Assembly: GCA_963580285.1 (NCBI GenBank)
Contig: OY757025.1
Location: 114,145,900 to 114,209,899 of the forward strand
Direction of reading: 5' to 3'
Source: Lucinisca nassula
Taxonomy: Eukaryota > Mollusca > Bivalvia > Lucinida > Lucinidae
DNA: 64,000 bases
A program made the position numbers and the translations under genes. Each line of letters begins with the position of its first letter. The first letter of the stretch is position 1. Shown piece after piece: positions 10,955-21,783 of this stretch. Under the pieces are notes generated by a model. It was given only the letters and a program-made list of their open reading frames with translations, was not told the DNA's origin and did no database searches.

Positions 10955-11600
10955 TTCCGTAAATTTCACGCCGTGAAGAATAGGTACAACCTCCTCACAG
11001 CCAGTGAAGAATTGGTACCAGTATGTCACGGGTTTCATACCCATATTACTCACGTCGTCCGTTCATATTCTTCAGACATCTTCTCTGAAACCGATTGGCC
11101 AATCAAAGCCAAAATTTGTGTTGAGCCTCTATGGGTAGGGGGGACAATAGTTTGTTCGCGGCATCTTGATCACATGACCAAAATGGCTACCACGCCCATA
11201 TATGGTAAAACCATCAAAAATCTTCTATAGAACAAGTGGACTGATTTTTAAGAAACTTTGTATGTAGCATCTTGGACTCCAGCCCATCGTAATTTTTTCA
11301 AATGCTAACCCTTGGTTTACCCTTACTTGTTTCCAGACAAGGTCAAATTTTGTAATTTTCTATAGGAAAAAGTGAAATAGTTAATTTTTCAGAAACTATA
11401 GCACAGTGACCTAAAGATGGTAAATGCAGACAACTAAATTGAGATTCGTTACATGTGTGAGTATTTGGTACCGATTCCTCACATGTGTGAAATATTAGTA
11501 CCAATTCTTCATATATGTGTAAGGAATTGGTACCAATTCTTCATAGGTGAGATGGTACCAATTCTTCCCACATATAATAGTAATTGGTACAAATTCTTCA
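10955..11600. repeat. GGTACC-centred short palindromes around an H-element leader fragment
   Basis: GAATTGGTACCAATTC-type words, alternating with TTCTTCACA, occur at about 10965-11040 and 11455-11600. Between them (about 11075-11420) CATCTTCTCTGAAACCGATT and TATGTAGCATCTTGG resemble the leader next to the H2 array (about 4485-4560). No gene is seen. Confidence 0.45.
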
Positions 11601-11601
11601 C

Positions 11602-11836
11602 GCCAATCGGGGCTTGGAGAAATAGATTGGGCTGCATGATGCTCCCACGCTGGTAAACCGCTTAGAGGGTCTTAGCCTGCCCAGCGAAAGTTGTGCGAGA
11701 CGGCCCGTCCCTGTACACAAACCATGTTGGTTTCACTGGGCAGCAGCGCTTGAGATGGCATTTCATCTCGCCTAACAAATCCAAAATGACCGAAATGGTG
11801 TCGACGGGGACGTTAAATCTCAATTCCAACAAACAA
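11602..11836 (+). mobile_element. S1 copy with internal deletion
   Basis: The head (CGGGGCTTGGAGAAATAGAT) and the tail (GGGGACGTTAAATCTCAATT) are present, but the block after GCTCCCACGC is shortened. Confidence 0.65.
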
Positions 11837-11939
11837 ACATTACGTTAGGGCAGGCGCACCGCAACCATAGTACATGGAAATACACTTTTTGCATTAATTA
11901 ATCAACATAACATTTTACTTATGCCATCGATCTTTCATT

Positions 11940-12170
11940 TTAAAGGGAAAAGCTTGATGGTCGACAACTCTGACAAAAATACTCTAATCTTCAAGGAAAG
12001 AATTTGCTCCTAAGGAGCAAATTCTTTCCTTTAAGATTAGATCCTATAATGAAGGGGTTTGGTTTACAAAGACATAAGAAAGCAAACAGAAAGGCATGAT
12101 AGCTGTTTTCTGGAGTTAGTTCCCCTTATAAAACCATGGGAAAGCACGTCATCTTTTATCATAATGTTTC
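11940..12170. mobile_element. Family C MITE, diverged
   Basis: The core is a near-perfect palindrome at 11990-12035 (AAGGAAAGAATTTGCTCC and its complement). The arms are much more diverged than the core. Confidence 0.55.
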
Positions 12171-12471
12171 GGTTCTAGTACATCTTTTCATTCTAAGTCC
12201 ATTAAAGTTAAGCTGTGTTACAAGGTCGAAGCTTTATAATATGGGTCGAGTACATCTAATTTAAATTTCTAAAAAAGTACTAAATCGCATGTATTCAAAG
12301 AAGATATTTGATACAAATCAACATATTGCACAACGTATTTTAATGCAAATTGTGTTGACCATCCTTAAATCGGTAATACAAGTTACACTTCCTAAGGGGA
12401 TTACACTCTTTCAAACAGAAGAATAAACAAATTATGCCACAAGCACTCTACTCACACACAGCACTTGACAA

Positions 12472-12769
12472 CGGCCCACGCCCATCGGGGCTTGAAGAAA
12501 TAGATGGGCATGATGCTTCCACGCAGAGCTGAAACCGACCGCACACGAGTACTGGTAAACCGCTTAGAGGATCTAAGCCTGCCCAGGCAAAGCGCTGCAA
12601 ATAGGAAAGTGCATGCTTATAAACCATATTGGTTTCATTGGGCGACAGGGCTTGAGATGTCATTTCATCTCAATATCGGATAAACGTCCCACAAAATTGG
12701 AAGCAACGTCTCCAAAATGACCTGTACAGTGTTGACGGGAACGATAAACCTAAAATCAAACAAACCAAT
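12472..12769 (+). mobile_element. S1 with 11-bp target duplication
   Basis: It runs from CGGCCCACGCCCATCGGGGC to a CAAACAAACC tail. It is flanked by GCACTTGACAA at 12461-12471 and 12770-12780. Confidence 0.85.
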
Positions 12770-12807
12770 GCACTTGACAAACATGCGCATGTGCTGTCTG
12801 ATAAACC

Positions 12808-13024
12808 TGCGTTTGTTTGTATTAACGTCCCACTCAACAACAGTAAGGTAATTTCAGACGTTGCTTCCAATTTTGATGAAATGACAACTTAAGCCCCAGC
12901 GCTCAAAGAAACCAAATGTGTTTAAAGTCGGTCCGACTCCCCGCTGCTTACTAGTACTCCATTTCGGTCGGTTTAATCTCTGTGCGGAACCACCATTTCT
13001 CCAAGCCCGATTGGCGGGGGCGCG
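12808..13024 (-). mobile_element. S1 copy, diverged
   Basis: A tail complement (GTTTGTTTGTATTAACGTCC) leads to a head complement (AGCCCGATTGGCGGGGGC). Parts of the middle are deleted. Confidence 0.55.
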
Positions 13025-13454
13025 ATAAGCTCGTGTATTTTACAAATCAAAAGCTTCTTAAAAACTTCTGATCGTGTGAGTACGCGGAGTGATTTGTGCG
13101 TGCGCTGAACGAACATATCCGAAGATAGATTTTCGTTTGACGCGGCTCATCAGCGCATGTGGTTGAAATTTGCATCGTCTAATTCTGCTTTAACCCAATG
13201 GAATCTCCATGTTATTATCGATTGCAAAAAGATTTAGCAAAACAGGCGTACAACTGTCAATCGATTGGGCTCGCGTAATCACAGGTTGTTTATAAATGCG
13301 TCATACTGCTCAAGCATAATAACCAATCAGAAGTAGTTTTGTGCAAGAGCGTCACCGATGATTATCTATAGTCTGTTTCGTTTCTAACAAGTTTTCATTG
13401 ACGTTCTCCTTAACATCAGCCCTTATTTTGACGAATTTTTGAATTTCAACTCCA
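13025..13454. other. No feature recognised
   Basis: This is single-copy-looking AT-rich sequence without a long frame or an obvious repeat, apart from a TTGATTGATTGATT stretch at its right end that joins the next S1 tail. Confidence 0.5.
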
Positions 13455-13742
13455 GCTTGTTGATTGATTGATTGATTTATTTATTTCAGTTTTAACGTCC
13501 CCGTCAACACTATTTATGTCATTTTGGAGACGTTGCTTCCAATTATGTGAGACTTTTACCCGACATTCAGATGAAATGACAACTCAAGCCCTGTCGCCCA
13601 ATGAAGCCAAAGTCTACATGCATTGGACGGCAGGCTTAGTCCTTATAAGCGGTTCACCAGTACTCTTGTGTGGTCAGTTTCAGCTCTGCATGGCAGCACC
13701 TTACAGCCCATTTTTTTCTCCAAGCCCCGATGGGCGGGGCGG
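13455..13742 (-). mobile_element. S1 copy
   Basis: It runs from TTTTAACGTCCCCGTCAACA to AAGCCCCGATGGGCGGGG in minus orientation. The 130-residue frame over it is the S1 consensus read through and is not a gene. Confidence 0.7.
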
Positions 13743-13865
13743 ACTGTCGCTTGTTGTCACCAAGTATTATGGGCGTACGAGAAAGGGAGAATTAGCCCTT
13801 GAATTTCTCCGCGGGCAGAAAACTCAATTTTCTTATTGGAGTACACGGTGTTTCATATGAGAATA

Positions 13866-14165
13866 TTGTTTTGATTTCAGTTTAATCGTCCACGTCAACA
13901 CTATGTAGGTCATTCTGAGACGTTGCTTCCGATTTTGTGCGACTTTTACCCGACATTGAGATGGTATGACATCTCAATACCTGCCACCTAATGAAACAAA
14001 GATGGTGTAAATGCTCGCATCACTTTGCCTGGACAGGCTTAGATCCTCTAAGCTGTTCCAGAACTCGTATGCGGTCGGTTTCAGCTATGCGTAGAAGCAT
14101 CATGCAGCCCATCTATTTCATTAAGCCCGGTGCCCCCCCCCCCCCTCCCCCGCAAATATTGTGGG
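13866..14165 (-). mobile_element. S1 copy ending in a poly-C run
   Basis: It has the usual S1 blocks in minus orientation. The head has become a run of C (about 14133-14150). Confidence 0.6.
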
Positions 14166-14299
14166 TGGGGCCAGCAATACAGATGCGGTTTTTGATTTTT
14201 TTTTTCATGAGGCCGTGCATTCATTTGACAATAATGGAAATATGTGTTTAAATCCAGAGGACCTGGTTAGAATAGACAAACTGTGCTATACACCGTTTG

Positions 14300-14390
14300 T
14301 TTTGTTTGTTAGGATCTAACATCCTCTTCAACACTGTGTAGATCATTTTGGAGACGTGGCTTCCAATTTTGTGGGACTTTTCCAAGCCGG
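14300..14390 (-). mobile_element. S1 fragment (tail end only)
   Basis: Only the tail-proximal part (CATTTTGGAGACGTGGCTTC, GTGGGACTTTT) remains. Confidence 0.5.
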
Positions 14391-14497
14391 ACAGATTATG
14401 GTTGTAATGTTGGAGCAAGCAGGAATTGAATACATGTTCAAGCCTGGTTTCGCGTCCACATTAAACCCTGTAGAATTCTGTTTTCAGTACGTCAAAA

Positions 14498-14794
14498 CGG
14501 CCCCCGCCCATAGGGGCTTGAAGAAATATATGGGCTGCATGATGCTTACACGCAGAGCTGAATCTGGCCCGCACATTAGTACTGGTGAACCGCTTAGTGG
14601 ATCTAAGCCTGTCCAGGAACCGCGGTGCGAGGCGGACCGTCCATGCTAATAAACCCTATTGGTTTCATTGGGCGACAGGGCTTGAGATGTAATTTCATCT
14701 CAATGTCGGGTAAAAGTCCCACAAAATTAGAAGCAACGTCTCCAAAATGACCTTTACAGTGTTGAGGGGGACGTTAAACCTCAAATCAAACAAA
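14498..14794 (+). mobile_element. S1 with 13-bp target duplication
   Basis: It is flanked by CAGTACGTCAAAA at 14485-14497 and 14795-14807. It shares the CATAGGGG head and the CCAGGAACCGCGG variant with the copy at 2070, which indicates a recent common source. Confidence 0.88.
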
Positions 14795-14906
14795 CAGTAC
14801 GTCAAAAAACTTCTTCACACAAGTAAACTTCGAGCTGTAGTTAAAGACAAAGTATGTTATTATGACTGCGGTAAACAGTTACATCTTCAGACTTTGCTGG
14901 ATATTG

Positions 14907-15002
14907 TTTTTGTTTGATTGGAGGTTTTACGTCCCCGTCAACACTGTTAAGGTAATTTTGGAGACGTTGCTTCCAATTTTATGGGACTTTTACCCGACAT
15001 GG
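14907..15002 (-). mobile_element. S1 fragment
   Basis: The tail-proximal S1 blocks stop at ACCCGACAT, just before an S3 element. Confidence 0.5.
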
Positions 15003-15039
15003 ATAGCAGATATAAACAGTGACACTATGCTCAAGTGCT

Positions 15040-15250
15040 TAACCGGGCCTTCCTGGCTTGATGGGTAAGGTCGCCGACTCTTAATCTTTGGGTCTCTCCG
15101 CTGTGATTCGAATCCCACTGGGATCACATGTGAAACGCCAAGTTCTGCAACGGAAGGTCAGATGTTTTTTCTCCGAGTACTCCCGTTTTCGCCGACTCTG
15201 ATGAAGGACCGCCCCGATATGTGAAATGATTCTAAAAGGTCCGTAAAAGC
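15040..15250 (+). mobile_element. S3 tRNA-derived SINE, diverged
   Basis: A tRNA-like head (GGCTTGATGGGTAAGG, then GTGATTCGAATCCCACT) is followed by the S3 body (TCACATGTGAAACGCCAAG, CAACGGAAGGTCAGA). Confidence 0.6.
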
Positions 15251-15444
15251 CGACCAAAAATATCCAAGAGGTGTGACATGCATTTTAGCGGGATTTGGTC
15301 CATATAGATATTTTAACTCACACGTTCTCATTTAGGCTTCCATCTATTTTGCTTTTCATAAATTTTTGGTCTAGCAACACATACGAATGCACATCTGTCG
15401 CACTGAATTCGGTAAAGTTACACTCATGATCGAATAGCCAACAC

Positions 15445-15660
15445 TTAACGGCCGGCTTCTTACCTCATTCGGGTGCGCGTCAGACTGGCGATCAGGTCGA
15501 CGCGGGTTCGATACATGCCGGTGTCGTGGAGATGGATCATGGAATCTTTTCTATGGTCATTCATTCTGCTGATTCAAGAACAGCAGTTGTCATTTTGGGG
15601 CGAAAAAAGCACTGCACTGGTTAACCGCTTACGTATAATCCTGAGAGAGATTATTCCTTT
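15445..15660 (+). mobile_element. S4 tRNA-derived SINE
   Basis: The head has GGTGCGCGTCAGACTGGCGA and GCGGGTTCGATAC. The body has TTCAAGAACAGCAGTTGTCA and ACTGGTTAACCGCTTACG. Confidence 0.65.
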
Positions 15661-15706
15661 TTGCATCTCTTGTACTTGGTTTTAAGTATACTAAAGAAAG
15701 ACCTAC

Positions 15707-16080
15707 CTTGGCAGGAGCTGGCGAGGTGCCCTCTGTTATTATGATATTAATTCTCAATGAATCGGTGCTCCCACAAGATTTAGTTGCTAGTCTTATAAAT
15801 TCGTGATAGTTACGTTCTATGTACTCGTTTTCCAAATCCAGGAAAGAAACTCACAGAACCTGAAACTTTCTTAAACGAGTTACTTCCTCTTGCAATAAGT
15901 TGCAAATTTCAGTATACGTCATACTGTATAAATTCCCCATTGATGCTTCAATTAAAGAGCAACGGGTGTCCTCACTGAACTCCGTGTAGACCTCATTGTC
16001 TAGGACCATTTTAGATGCCATCACTGATAGCAAATGCCTAGCAAGTTGTAATTTAAAGAAATATTTCGCTCTTGTGCCCG
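15707..16080 (-). pseudogene. Coding-like exon block with one in-frame TGA
   Basis: On the minus strand a frame from about 16080 to 15707 reads as ordinary soluble protein (for example FKLQLARHLLSVMASKM, then YIERNYHEFIRLATKSCG) except for a TGA at 15851-15853. The two halves are in one frame, so no intron needs to separate them. The right boundary is uncertain: a TAA lies upstream and an acceptor may be near 16070. The left end is a good donor (AAG|GTAGGT, GT at 15705-15706) in phase 0, matching the phase-0 acceptor at 1191. It could therefore be an upstream exon of the same minus-strand gene, with a 14.5-kb intron. Alternatives are a decayed exon, an assembly error, or a recoded stop. I do not recognise the family. 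Confidence 0.4.
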
Positions 16081-16629
16081 TGTAGAGGCCCAAAATACAC
16101 TTTTATATGGGCTCATGGGTACGGCGGAGAGATTGAAACGCCTGCTATATGTAAACTAGGCCTGTGATTTGTTAACAAAATTCAGAAACCAATTTAAGCA
16201 ACTGACCAGTATTCAGATTAGAGGGTAGTTCCCGCTATATGTAAATTAGAACTAAACGTAAGAATTTCAAGTGTTCCGACATGTTTTTGAAGGACCTATT
16301 AACGCATAATCATGATTGATATGTTATTGCAAGATGAAACGTAGGTCATAAAGATTATCATATCATGATCTCGAAATGGTCAATGAAACTGTGTAACTAC
16401 TAGGCAATTTAACCAAGGCAGCAATTTGCCTCATATTTGCTCCTAACAATAACAGAATGTGGGAATTCAAGAGAGCCGCCTAGTCTTCGTCTTCCGCGAA
16501 ATGGTCAGAATGTGAGCGTGAACTAGCTCGCCATACTTCTAGTAATGACAGTAATTTGTCGAACGAAAAAAAAAAAAAGATAGCGTCTGAGACTACTTAT
16601 GCTATCCGTCATACATACTCTCTTCTTAA
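16081..16629. other. No feature recognised
   Basis: This is apparently unique AT-rich sequence with only a short A run near 16566. No convincing frame is present on either strand. Confidence 0.5.
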
Positions 16630-16639
16630 TAGCAAGACA

Positions 16640-16813
16640 GAAGCCTCCGTGGTGCAGTGGTTAATGGTTATACTACTCGCCTTGTAAACCAGGGATCACA
16701 GGCTCGATCCCGGGCTTCTCCAGACTTTCGTATCAGTCTTTAAACCGAGGCACAGTCTCCGTTTGACCTTAGCTGTTGGTGAGATGTTAAACTCAAACAC
16801 TCACTCACTCTTT
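16640..16813 (+). mobile_element. S2 tRNA-derived SINE with 10-bp target duplication
   Basis: The A box reads GTGGTGCAGTGG and the B-box region GGCTCGATCCCGGG. TAGCAAGACA flanks it at 16630-16639 and 16814-16823. Confidence 0.82.
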
Positions 16814-16882
16814 TAGCAAGACACAGAGTGCTCATTCGTTCATTGTCTTGTCTCGACAGAAGACTATGTGACGAAGCGGTCG

Positions 16883-16884
<2 letters not shown>

Positions 16885-16970
<86 letters not shown>
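16885..16970. repeat. (AG)n microsatellite
   Basis: About 42 uninterrupted AG dinucleotides. Any frame through it is low-complexity only. Confidence 0.95.
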
Positions 16971-16973
<3 letters not shown>

Positions 16974-17056
16974 TTAGAGAGTCTTTAGAACATTTGCTAA
17001 GATTTTCAACTTCGGTTTTTACGGCTTTTTCAGCCAGATGCGTGGCAACAGTGTAT

Positions 17057-17369
17057 TTTTTTGTTTTTTTTTTTGTTTGATTTGAGGTTTAACGCCCCCG
17101 TCAGCACAGTAAAAGGTCATTTTGGAGACGTTGCTTCCGATTTTGTGGGACTTTTACCCGACATTGAGATGAAATGACAACTCAAGCCTTGCCGCCCAAT
17201 GAAACCAATAGGGTTTATAAGCATGGACGGGCCGATTCACACCACTTTACCTGGGCATGCTTAGATCCTCTAAGCGGTTTACCAGTACTCGTGTACGGAT
17301 CGGTTTCCGCTCTGCGTGGAAGCATCATGCAGCCCATATATTTCTTCAAACCCCGATGGGCGGGGGCCA
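17057..17369 (-). mobile_element. S1 with 13-bp target duplication
   Basis: Minus-oriented and flanked by GGCAACAGTGTAT at 17044-17056 and 17370-17382. The T-rich left end is the complement of the A-rich SINE tail. Confidence 0.87.
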
Positions 17370-17449
17370 GGCAACAGTGTATGACAAAATTAATCTCAAA
17401 ACTTTTCGGAATGGTACTTAATCAACAAGCTGATGAAAAATCAAAGCAT

Positions 17450-17720
17450 TGAATACCGGTGGGTCGACTGTCTCTGAATGTAGGCTGGGAAAATAGTCCT
17501 GGACTAAAAATTTTTTGTATAACCCTTAAATTCAAGTTTTTAAGCAAAAAGTGTAGACCCTGATCAGACGCTGTGTTTTGCGTCGTCTGATCCTTAATTC
17601 CTGTTCTGCGAGCAAAGAGTCCAGATCCTGATAAGACGTCGCGTTCTGTAGCGTCTGAGTTGGGTCTACGACATTTGTCAAGCCCGACCCATCGTTCCAG
17701 TCCAGATTCTATAGATAACA
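17450..17720. repeat. Two tandem, eroded family B hairpin halves
   Basis: AAGTGTAGACCCTGATCAGACG and, 70 bases on, GAGTCCAGATCCTGATAAGACG both start hairpins with degraded partners. Confidence 0.5.
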
Positions 17721-17834
17721 TACTGTGATAAAATTAGCGCTACTTTTTTCTATAAATAAGTTATATGGGTTTCATGCAAATCAGTGATAGTCACATGAAA
17801 TTCAGCACTGGAGCGTTTTTTATGCTTAGTACTT

Positions 17835-17862
17835 TGGGTCGATTGACAAACAATCGACCCAG
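17835..17862. repeat. Short palindrome GGGTCGATTG-ACAAA-CAATCGACCC
   Basis: The arms match exactly. Weaker relatives lie at about 20947-20975 and 29473-29490, so it is probably the core of a small MITE. Confidence 0.6.
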
Positions 17863-17984
17863 AAAGATGTTGGTACTTGAAAGGTCTGCGCATAATGTTG
17901 TCAGAGCTTTTGATGTTCATGTATAGCAACAGTGAACTTTTGTGGTGTCAACATTTAACATTAAAGCTGGCGATAGCTGATAAA

Positions 17985-18299
17985 TCCGCCCCGCCCATTT
18001 GGGGCTCGAAGAAATAGATGGGCTGCATGATGCTTCCACGCAGAGCTGAAACTGACCAGCACACGAGTACTGGTAAACCGAATAGAGGATCTAAGCCTGC
18101 CCAGGCAAAGCAGTGCGAGTTGGCCCGTCCATGCTTATAAACACTATTGGTTTCATTGGGCGACAGGGCTTGAGGTGTCATTTCATCTCAGTGTCAGGTA
18201 AAAGTCCCACAAAATTGGAAGCAACGTCTCCAAAATGACCTATACAGTGTTGAGGGGACGTTAAACCTTAAATCAAACAAACAAAGAAACAAACAAAAC
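17985..18299 (+). mobile_element. S1 with 10-bp target duplication
   Basis: AGCTGATAAA flanks the element at 17975-17984 and 18300-18309. The tail is an extended AAACAAACAAAGAAAC-type run. Confidence 0.83.
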
Positions 18300-18366
18300 A
18301 GCTGATAAAACATAAATTGACACATTCATCGCCACAATTATTTTCAGATTTAAACATCATATACTT

Positions 18367-18550
18367 CGGCCCCGCCCATCGTGGCTTGGAGAAATGATCT
18401 GAAACCAACCGTAAACCGCTGAGCCTCTCGTCGCGTTTTGATACAGGTTAAGATGACTTGTAAATTTCCGTCATCACGTCAAAATTTGACACATCAAGTT
18501 TGCGCTAGGATCGTCTTTCTGCAATGCGTAGTAAACCTCAAATCAAACTC
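18367..18550 (+). mobile_element. S1 fragments (head piece and tail piece)
   Basis: A head piece is present at 18367-18425 and a tail piece, AAACCTCAAATCAAACTC, at about 18532-18550. They flank about 100 bp of unrelated sequence. Confidence 0.4.
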
Positions 18551-18606
18551 TTTTTCTCTCTCTCTCTCTCCTACACACACGTGCGCGCGCACGCACGCAC
18601 ACACCA
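18551..18606. repeat. (TC)n followed by (AC/GC)n simple repeats
   Basis: CTCTCTCTCTCTC is followed by ACACACGTGCGCGCGCACGC. Confidence 0.85.
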
Positions 18607-18867
18607 CCCCCGCCCATCGGGGCTTGAAGAAATAGACTGGGCTGCATGGTGCTTTCACACAAAGCTGAAACTGACTGCACATGAGTACTGGTAAACCGCT
18701 TAGAGGTTCTAAGCCTTCCAATGAAAATGGATGTGAGTCGGGACCTTCCAAGCATATAAACCCTATTGGTTCATTGAGCGGCAGGGCTTAATGTGTCATT
18801 TCATCTCAGTCCCACACGAGTGCAAGCAACGTCTCCAAAATGACCTATAGAATGTTAACTGGGACGT
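18607..18867 (+). mobile_element. S1 copy, first of a tail-to-tail pair
   Basis: It begins CCCCCGCCCATCGGGGCTTG and breaks off near GGGACGTTTTG, where an opposite copy begins. Confidence 0.65.
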
Positions 18868-19168
18868 TTTGTTTGTTTGGTTTGAGGTTTAACGTCGCCG
18901 TCGGCACTGTACAGGCCATGCTTTGGATACATTGCTACCAATTATTGGGACTTTTACCCGACATTGAGATGAAATGACATCTCAAACCCTATCGCCTAAT
19001 GAAACCAATAGGGTTTATAATCATTGACGGTCCGACTCGCACCGCTTTGCCTGGGCAGGCTTAGATCCTCTAAGCGGTTTACCAGTACTCATGGACGGTC
19101 GGTTTCAGCTCTGCGTAGAAGCATCATGTAGCCTATCTATTTCTTCAAGCCCCGATGGGTGAGGACGA
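18868..19168 (-). mobile_element. S1 copy, second of a tail-to-tail pair
   Basis: Starting from GTTTGTTTGGTTTGAGG the element reads in the minus sense to CCCCGATGGGTGAGG. With the preceding copy it forms a roughly 270-bp-armed inverted repeat. Confidence 0.65.
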
Positions 19169-19224
19169 TGACGTAAAACCTCAAATCAAACAAACGCACA
19201 TACGTACAAACGCATGTTCCTTTG

Positions 19225-19625
19225 GGCCCCGCCCATCGGGGTTGGGAGAAATTGACTGGGCTGCATGGTGCTTTCACACAGAGCTCAAACGGACCGCACC
19301 TGAGTACTGGTAAACCGCTTAGGATGTCGAAGCTCTCTCAGGCAAAGTAATACGAGTCGGATCATCCATGCATATTAACCCAGTTGGTTTTCATTTTGGT
19401 CGCACGGCTTGAGATGTCATTTCTTTCTCTTCTTTCTTTTTTTTTTGTCTTTACCCTATATACTGCCATACGCCATCGGGCACATTCTAGGCAGGTGTAC
19501 TACTGAGCTACCACGCTCCCTTTGATATTTCATGTCAGTGTCGGGTAAAAGTCCAACACAATTGGAAGCAACGTCTCCAAAATGACATAAATAGTCCTGA
19601 CGAGGACGTTAAACCTCAATTCAAA
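19225..19625 (+). mobile_element. S1 copy interrupted by a tRNA-like insert
   Basis: The head is at 19225 and the tail (GGACGTTAAACCTCAATTCA) ends near 19625. Between ATGTCATTTC and CATGTCAGTGTCGGG lies about 110 bp of foreign sequence. Confidence 0.65.
19423..19533 (-). mobile_element. Short tRNA-like insertion inside S1
   Basis: On the minus strand GTGGTAGCTCAGTAGTACAC looks like a tRNA 5' half (A-box region), followed by CTGCCTAGAATGTG. A T-rich stretch at the left could be its A-tail on the minus strand. Confidence 0.45.
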
Positions 19626-19844
19626 AACTGATATTCATTCGGAGCCGTTGATCATCAACCGTTCGAGGCATATGACCCACAAATAGGAAATGCGAAATCA
19701 ACGTTCGCAGCCGTGGAGTTTTTGAAACAGGCTATAATTACGCTCTAGCTTTCCATCCAAAAATAACTTGCCTACGTGACAAAAAACGACAGACAAGTTC
19801 AGTTTTTGGGTCAGTTCAATTGCTAAATCTTTCTGCAATCAATA

Positions 19845-19977
19845 GTATATGTTCGACAAGTCAATGTGTTATATATGCGTTGGTAGGCTTATATTTTCGT
19901 TTTTATTCTATTTTTGACGGAAAACTCTGTTAGCCAAGGTACCCCTTTAGGGTTTTCCCGCCCGTAGTGGGTTAAAA
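19845..19977. repeat. Family B3 repeat lacking its central hairpin
   Basis: The flanks TTCGACAAGTCAATGTG, ATTTTTGACGGAAAACTCTG and CCAAGGTACCCCTTTAGG match the copy at 23165-23400. The ~68-bp hairpin between GTTAGC and CCAAGG is cleanly absent. Confidence 0.6.
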
Positions 19978-20345
19978 GGCTTACTCAGTGGATGGCAGTT
20001 ATTCATTCTTTGTGTTTTCTGCATCATGTGGCACTGTCCTATGGTCAGAGTCTACTTTTTTGGGGAGGGGAAGGGGTTTGCGGCCATTTCAAGATTATCT
20101 TTCTCGAATCGAGCCGATCGTTAATCAGAGGTGGGCGAAAAACGGAGTACCCGGAGAAAAACCACCTGACCTTCCGTTGCAGAACATGGCGTCTCACATG
20201 TGACCCGAGCCAGGCTTAAACCCACAGCGGCGAGAGATCTAATGATTAAGAGTCAACGCTCTTATCCACTAGGCCACGGAGGCCTGTGCGGGACTACTTT
20301 TGAACACTCTCAAAGGTGGACTTAAAATAGTAATTTTATAGATGA
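19978..20345. mobile_element. Family E MITE split by an S3 SINE
   Basis: The left piece (GGCAGTTATTCATTCTTTGTG to about 20050) and the right piece (ACTACTTTTGAACACTCTC to about 20345) match consecutive parts of the E copy at 22608-22807. Confidence 0.6.
20050..20288 (-). mobile_element. S3 tRNA-derived SINE, full length
   Basis: On the minus strand the head reads GGCCTCCGTGGCCTAGTGGA with a B-box-like GTGGGTTTAAGCC. The body includes TCACATGTGAGACGCCATG and ends in TTGCGGCC-complement sequence. Confidence 0.75.
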
Positions 20346-20487
20346 GAGTCATTTTCTATTATATTATAACTTATGATATTTTTGTTGTGCCATTGTGTTA
20401 TTTGATAAATACTCACATATTTTTAAAGGTTCTATCAACAACGTTTTGGCCCTTAAATCGTATCATTCGAAGTGCCGATTATCTTTG

Positions 20488-20755
20488 GGCCCCCGTCCAT
20501 CGGGGCTTTGAGAAATAGATTGAGCTACATCCATGGTGCTCTCACGCAGAGCTGAAACCAACCGCACATGAGTACTGGTAAGTAGTACTCTGGTAAACCG
20601 CTTCGAGGGTCTAAGTCTGCCCAGCCAAGGACAGACCGTGCATAAAATCACTATTGATTTGAAATTGTTTTGGCGGCAGGGCTTGTCATTTCATCTCTAT
20701 TTCGGGTAAAAGTCCCTCAAAAATGGTAAGCAACGTCTCTTAAAAGAACCTACAT
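20488..20755 (+). mobile_element. S1 copy, diverged
   Basis: It starts GGGCCCCCGTCCATCGGGGC and keeps recognisable middle blocks. The end near AGAACCTACATTAC is eroded. Confidence 0.6.
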
Positions 20756-20994
20756 TACATTGTGCCTTGGTGGTATTCTTGTCTGTCAGATCACATTGCC
20801 CATAGCAATTCTGATCTTGGTCTGCACCGTTTGCCAAACCCAACACATAATTCTAGTTCAGATTCTATATATTACCCTCTCCCGCAACAATCTGACCTTA
20901 TCCGTTTCGACGAGTTAGCGATAATCTAGTGGACTACTGTGCTTTATTACTTTGGGTTGATTGGTAAACAATCGACCAAAATAAACTTTCCGTT

Positions 20995-21160
20995 TAGTGA
21001 GTGAGTGTGTTTCAGTTTTACGCCCCACCAACAGCTATGGTCATACGGAGACAGGACGTCGGTTTAAAGACTCATCCGAAAGTCTAGAGAAGCCCGGGAT
21101 CGATCCTGCAATCCTTGGTTTATCAAGCGAGTAGCATCACCAATGCACCACAGAGGCTTC
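20995..21160 (-). mobile_element. S2 tRNA-derived SINE
   Basis: It is minus-oriented: CAGTTTTACGCCCCACC at the tail, GCCCGGGATCGATCC at the B box, and GCACCACAGAGGCTTC at the head. Confidence 0.7.
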
Positions 21161-21224
21161 AGAGTACAGGCCTTTTCATATAGGAGAAAAAAAAAAAACA
21201 TTTAAAATAGGTTACCTCCCCTGA

Positions 21225-21526
21225 CAGCCCCGCCCATCGGGGCTTGAAGAAATAGATGGGCTGCATGATGCTTCCACGCAGAGCTGAAACCAACCCGCAC
21301 ACGAGTACTGGTAAACCGCTTAGAGGATCTAAGCCTGACCAGGCAATGCGGTGCGAGTCGGTCCGATCATGCTTATAAACCATATTGGTTTAATTGAGCG
21401 ACACTGCTTGAGATGTCATGTCATCTAAATGTCAGGTAAAAGTCCCACAAAATTGGAAGCAACGTCTCCAAAATGACCATTACAGTGTTGACGGGACGTT
21501 AAACTTTAAATCAATCAAACAAAAGC
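21225..21526 (+). mobile_element. S1 with 12-bp target duplication
   Basis: Flanked by TACCTCCCCTGA at 21213-21224 and 21527-21538. The 3' tail is AAATCAATCAAACAAAAGC. Confidence 0.87.
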
Positions 21527-21783
21527 TACCTCCCCTGAATGGGTGCCCTTTCCCCTTTATAATGAGCGAAAATGAACATAGATTCGCTAAATATATACCT
21601 CTATCAAGCTTTCTATATCTCCTGCCACGATTCCCGAGAACATCCTTGTTATGTTTCTTCCTATATAACTTTCAAGAATTAGCAAGATTTATTTCCCTTT
21701 CTGTAATAGATGTTGATAAGAAGCAATGCTGTTGTTTTCCATGTCCATGGATTATATAAAGCGATTCCCGCATTTTTCTTACT

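Noticed and set aside
12448..14649. Frames of 66-130 residues over SINEs
   Set aside because: They are readings of the S1 consensus. Near-identical peptides (DPLSGLPVLVCG) appear in every S1 copy in the window.
16868..17080. 70-residue frame with (ER)n
   Set aside because: It is the translation of the (AG)n run.
21418..21759. 113-residue plus-strand frame
   Set aside because: Its first third is the S1 tail. The rest is unassigned and lacks recognisable domains or splice signals.
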